DNA of 64,000 bases from DASPJL01 sp035628645 (GTDB lineage: Bacteria > Bacteroidota > Bacteroidia > Cytophagales > Cyclobacteriaceae), in the NCBI GenBank assembly GCA_035628645.1, contig DASPJL010000114.1, forward strand, positions 1 to 64,000, written 5' to 3'. Each line of letters begins with the position of its first letter. The stretch's first letter is position 1. Positions 62,968 through 64,000 of this stretch are shown in pieces. Under the pieces are notes generated by a model. The model was not told the DNA's origin. It worked only from the letters and a program-made list of their open reading frames with translations, and made no database searches. The position numbers and the translations under genes were made by a program.

Positions 62968-64000
62968 ATGTCATTGAATGAAGTTTATATAGTAAAAACC
63001 TCCAGATTTCTTCCCAATAGCCCCATTTCATGTGACGAGATGGAGGAATATTTGGGCTTTATTGGTGGAAAGCCCTCCAAATCAAGAAGAATTGTTCTAA
63101 GAAACAATGGTATAAAAACGCGCCATTACGCATTAACAAAAGAAGGAAAACCAACGCATACCAACGCTGAAATGGTTTCCCTGGCCATTAGGGGTTTATT
63201 TAAAAATGATTCTGCCGGTTTGAAATCTTTCCAGTTTTTAAGCTGCGGTACTTCCTCTCCTGACCAGATTATGCCCTCGCACTCGGTAATGGTTCATGGT
63301 TGGCTGCCCGAGAGTAATGCCATTGAAGTAGTGTCGCCTTCAGGAAACTGCTGTGCGGGAATGCATGCCTTAAAACACGCTTATTTGTCCGTGAAAGTCG
63401 GAGATTCGCAAAAAGCCGTATCGGCTGGATCAGAAAGGACTTCAGGAATTTTAAGGTCCGACCATTATGAAGAAGAAGTACAAAAACTTGCTGAACTTGA
63501 AGAAAATCCCTACATAAGTTTTGAAAAAGATTTTTTACGATGGATGCTGTCTGACGGTGCGTGTGCCTTCTTGTTGTCAGATAAAAAAAATGAAGAGGGT
63601 ATAAGCCTTAAAATAGAATGGATTGAAGGGGCTTCCTACGCGCATAAAGTAGAAGCATGTATGTATCAGGGCTGTGACAAGCTTGAAAATGGCCAGTTAA
63701 AAAGCTATATGGATTATACGCCCGAAGAAATTGTTGCGCAATCCATATTGAGTATGAAACAAGATACCAGGCTTTTAAGCCAATATATCATTTCATTGGG
63801 ATTCGATCAGATAAAAACCATTTTTGATAAAAGAGGCCATTCAGTGGAGGAGGTGGATTATTTCCTGCCTCACATGTCCAGCGACTTTTTCAGAAATAAA
63901 ATTTCAGAAAAGCTGGAAGAAAACGGAATGGGCATTCCACAGGAAAAATGGTTTTCTAACCTTACTTATACAGGAAATGTAGGTGCAGGCTCCATTTATT
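62968..64000 (+). CDS. darB: DarB-like 3-ketoacyl-ACP synthase III (partial, C-terminus beyond window)
   Basis: The frame is open from the ATG at 62968 to the window edge (344 codons), so nearly the whole protein is present. The KAS III triad is visible: C129 in GNCCAGM, H302 in FLPHMSS, and N337 in YTGNVGAG. It is preceded by AAGGAG, a strong Shine-Dalgarno, unusual in this phylum. KAS III of the DarB type condenses two beta-ketoacyl chains to form the dialkylresorcinol ring. The position after the DarA-like gene is the usual DarA-DarB order. The frame lacks a stop inside the window. Confidence 0.85.
   Translation, partial: MSLNEVYIVKTSRFLPNSPISCDEMEEYLGFIGGKPSKSRRIVLRNNGIKTRHYALTKEGKPTHTNAEMVSLAIRGLFKNDSAGLKSFQFLSCGTSSPDQIMPSHSVMVHGWLPESNAIEVVSPSGNCCAGMHALKHAYLSVKVGDSQKAVSAGSERTSGILRSDHYEEEVQKLAELEENPYISFEKDFLRWMLSDGACAFLLSDKKNEEGISLKIEWIEGASYAHKVEACMYQGCDKLENGQLKSYMDYTPEEIVAQSILSMKQDTRLLSQYIISLGFDQIKTIFDKRGHSVEEVDYFLPHMSSDFFRNKISEKLEENGMGIPQEKWFSNLTYTGNVGAGSIY

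Noticed and set aside
1..64000. tRNA, rRNA, CRISPR, prophage or insertion-sequence features
   Set aside because: I looked for TpsiC-arm-like words, regular spacer arrays, transposase motifs and integrase genes and found none.

Overview
The window is a stretch of ordinary-looking chromosome from a low-GC Bacteroidetes, most likely a member of the Cytophagales. The evidence is a type IX secretion (T9SS) C-terminal sorting domain on a secreted cellulase-like enzyme, a PorQ homologue, a fused alpha/beta E1 keto-acid dehydrogenase, a Rho factor with a long N-terminal insertion, bacillithiol-associated proteins (YtxJ and YfiT types), several DUF families typical of this phylum (DUF2911, DUF4421), promoters of the TTG-N19-TAnnTTTG type, and a dialkylresorcinol/flexirubin-type gene pair at the right edge. 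I see no rRNA, tRNA, CRISPR array, prophage or insertion sequence.

Layout. 1-3.4 kb: an arginine biosynthesis operon on the minus strand (GNAT acetyltransferase, argG, argC, start of argD). 3.8-6.6 kb: surE, a secreted protein of unknown function and bifunctional ribBA. 7.3-11.4 kb: a SixA-like phosphatase, a DUF721 protein, mutS and, divergent from it by only 17 bp, a TrmH-type RNA methyltransferase. 11.7-19.8 kb: a large orphan hybrid histidine kinase, a YtxH protein, an M16 peptidase, the fused E1 enzyme, and two small, extremely basic exported proteins. 20-25 kb: YtxJ, OsmC, a beta-barrel-like protein, lipA, a lipoprotein and htpG. 25.5-31.4 kb: a MORN-like secreted protein, then rny, zapA, a coiled-coil protein and pheT on the minus strand. 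31.4-40.7 kb: a membrane-anchored GyrI-like protein, an alkaline-phosphatase-superfamily enzyme, the gltBD operon and a thioesterase. 41-46.7 kb: rho, a DUF2911 protein, a pair of small membrane proteins (the second only 51 residues) and an OmpA/PD40 protein whose architecture resembles PorE. 46.7-53.4 kb: lon-porQ-hslU, apparently one operon, and a tagaturonate reductase. 53.7-60.4 kb: a YfiT/DinB protein, a DPP-IV-type peptidase, a DUF4421 protein and a GH5 enzyme with a beta-trefoil and a T9SS sorting domain. 61.5-64 kb: an operon of a secreted protein of unknown function, a DarA-like protein and a DarB-like ketoacyl synthase III running off the end.

Themes. Nitrogen assimilation (gltBD) and arginine synthesis lie in the same window. 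Protein quality control is dense (htpG, hslU, lon, M16 and S9 peptidases). Two T9SS machine candidates (PorQ and a PorE-like protein) flank hslU, and one likely T9SS cargo (the GH5 enzyme) lies 10 kb away. Non-coding structure is richer than the gene list suggests. A recurring AT-rich inverted repeat sits at three convergent gene ends. There are a strong hairpin just ahead of the E1 gene, 7-bp and 11-bp tandem repeats in spacers, and three well-formed TTG-N19 promoters or close variants (pheT, gltB, the DarA/DarB operon). The most rewarding places to look further are the right-edge pigment operon with its unexplained first gene, the lysine-rich exported pair at 18.6-19.8 kb, the small membrane pair at 43.9-44.6 kb and the intergenic repeat family.
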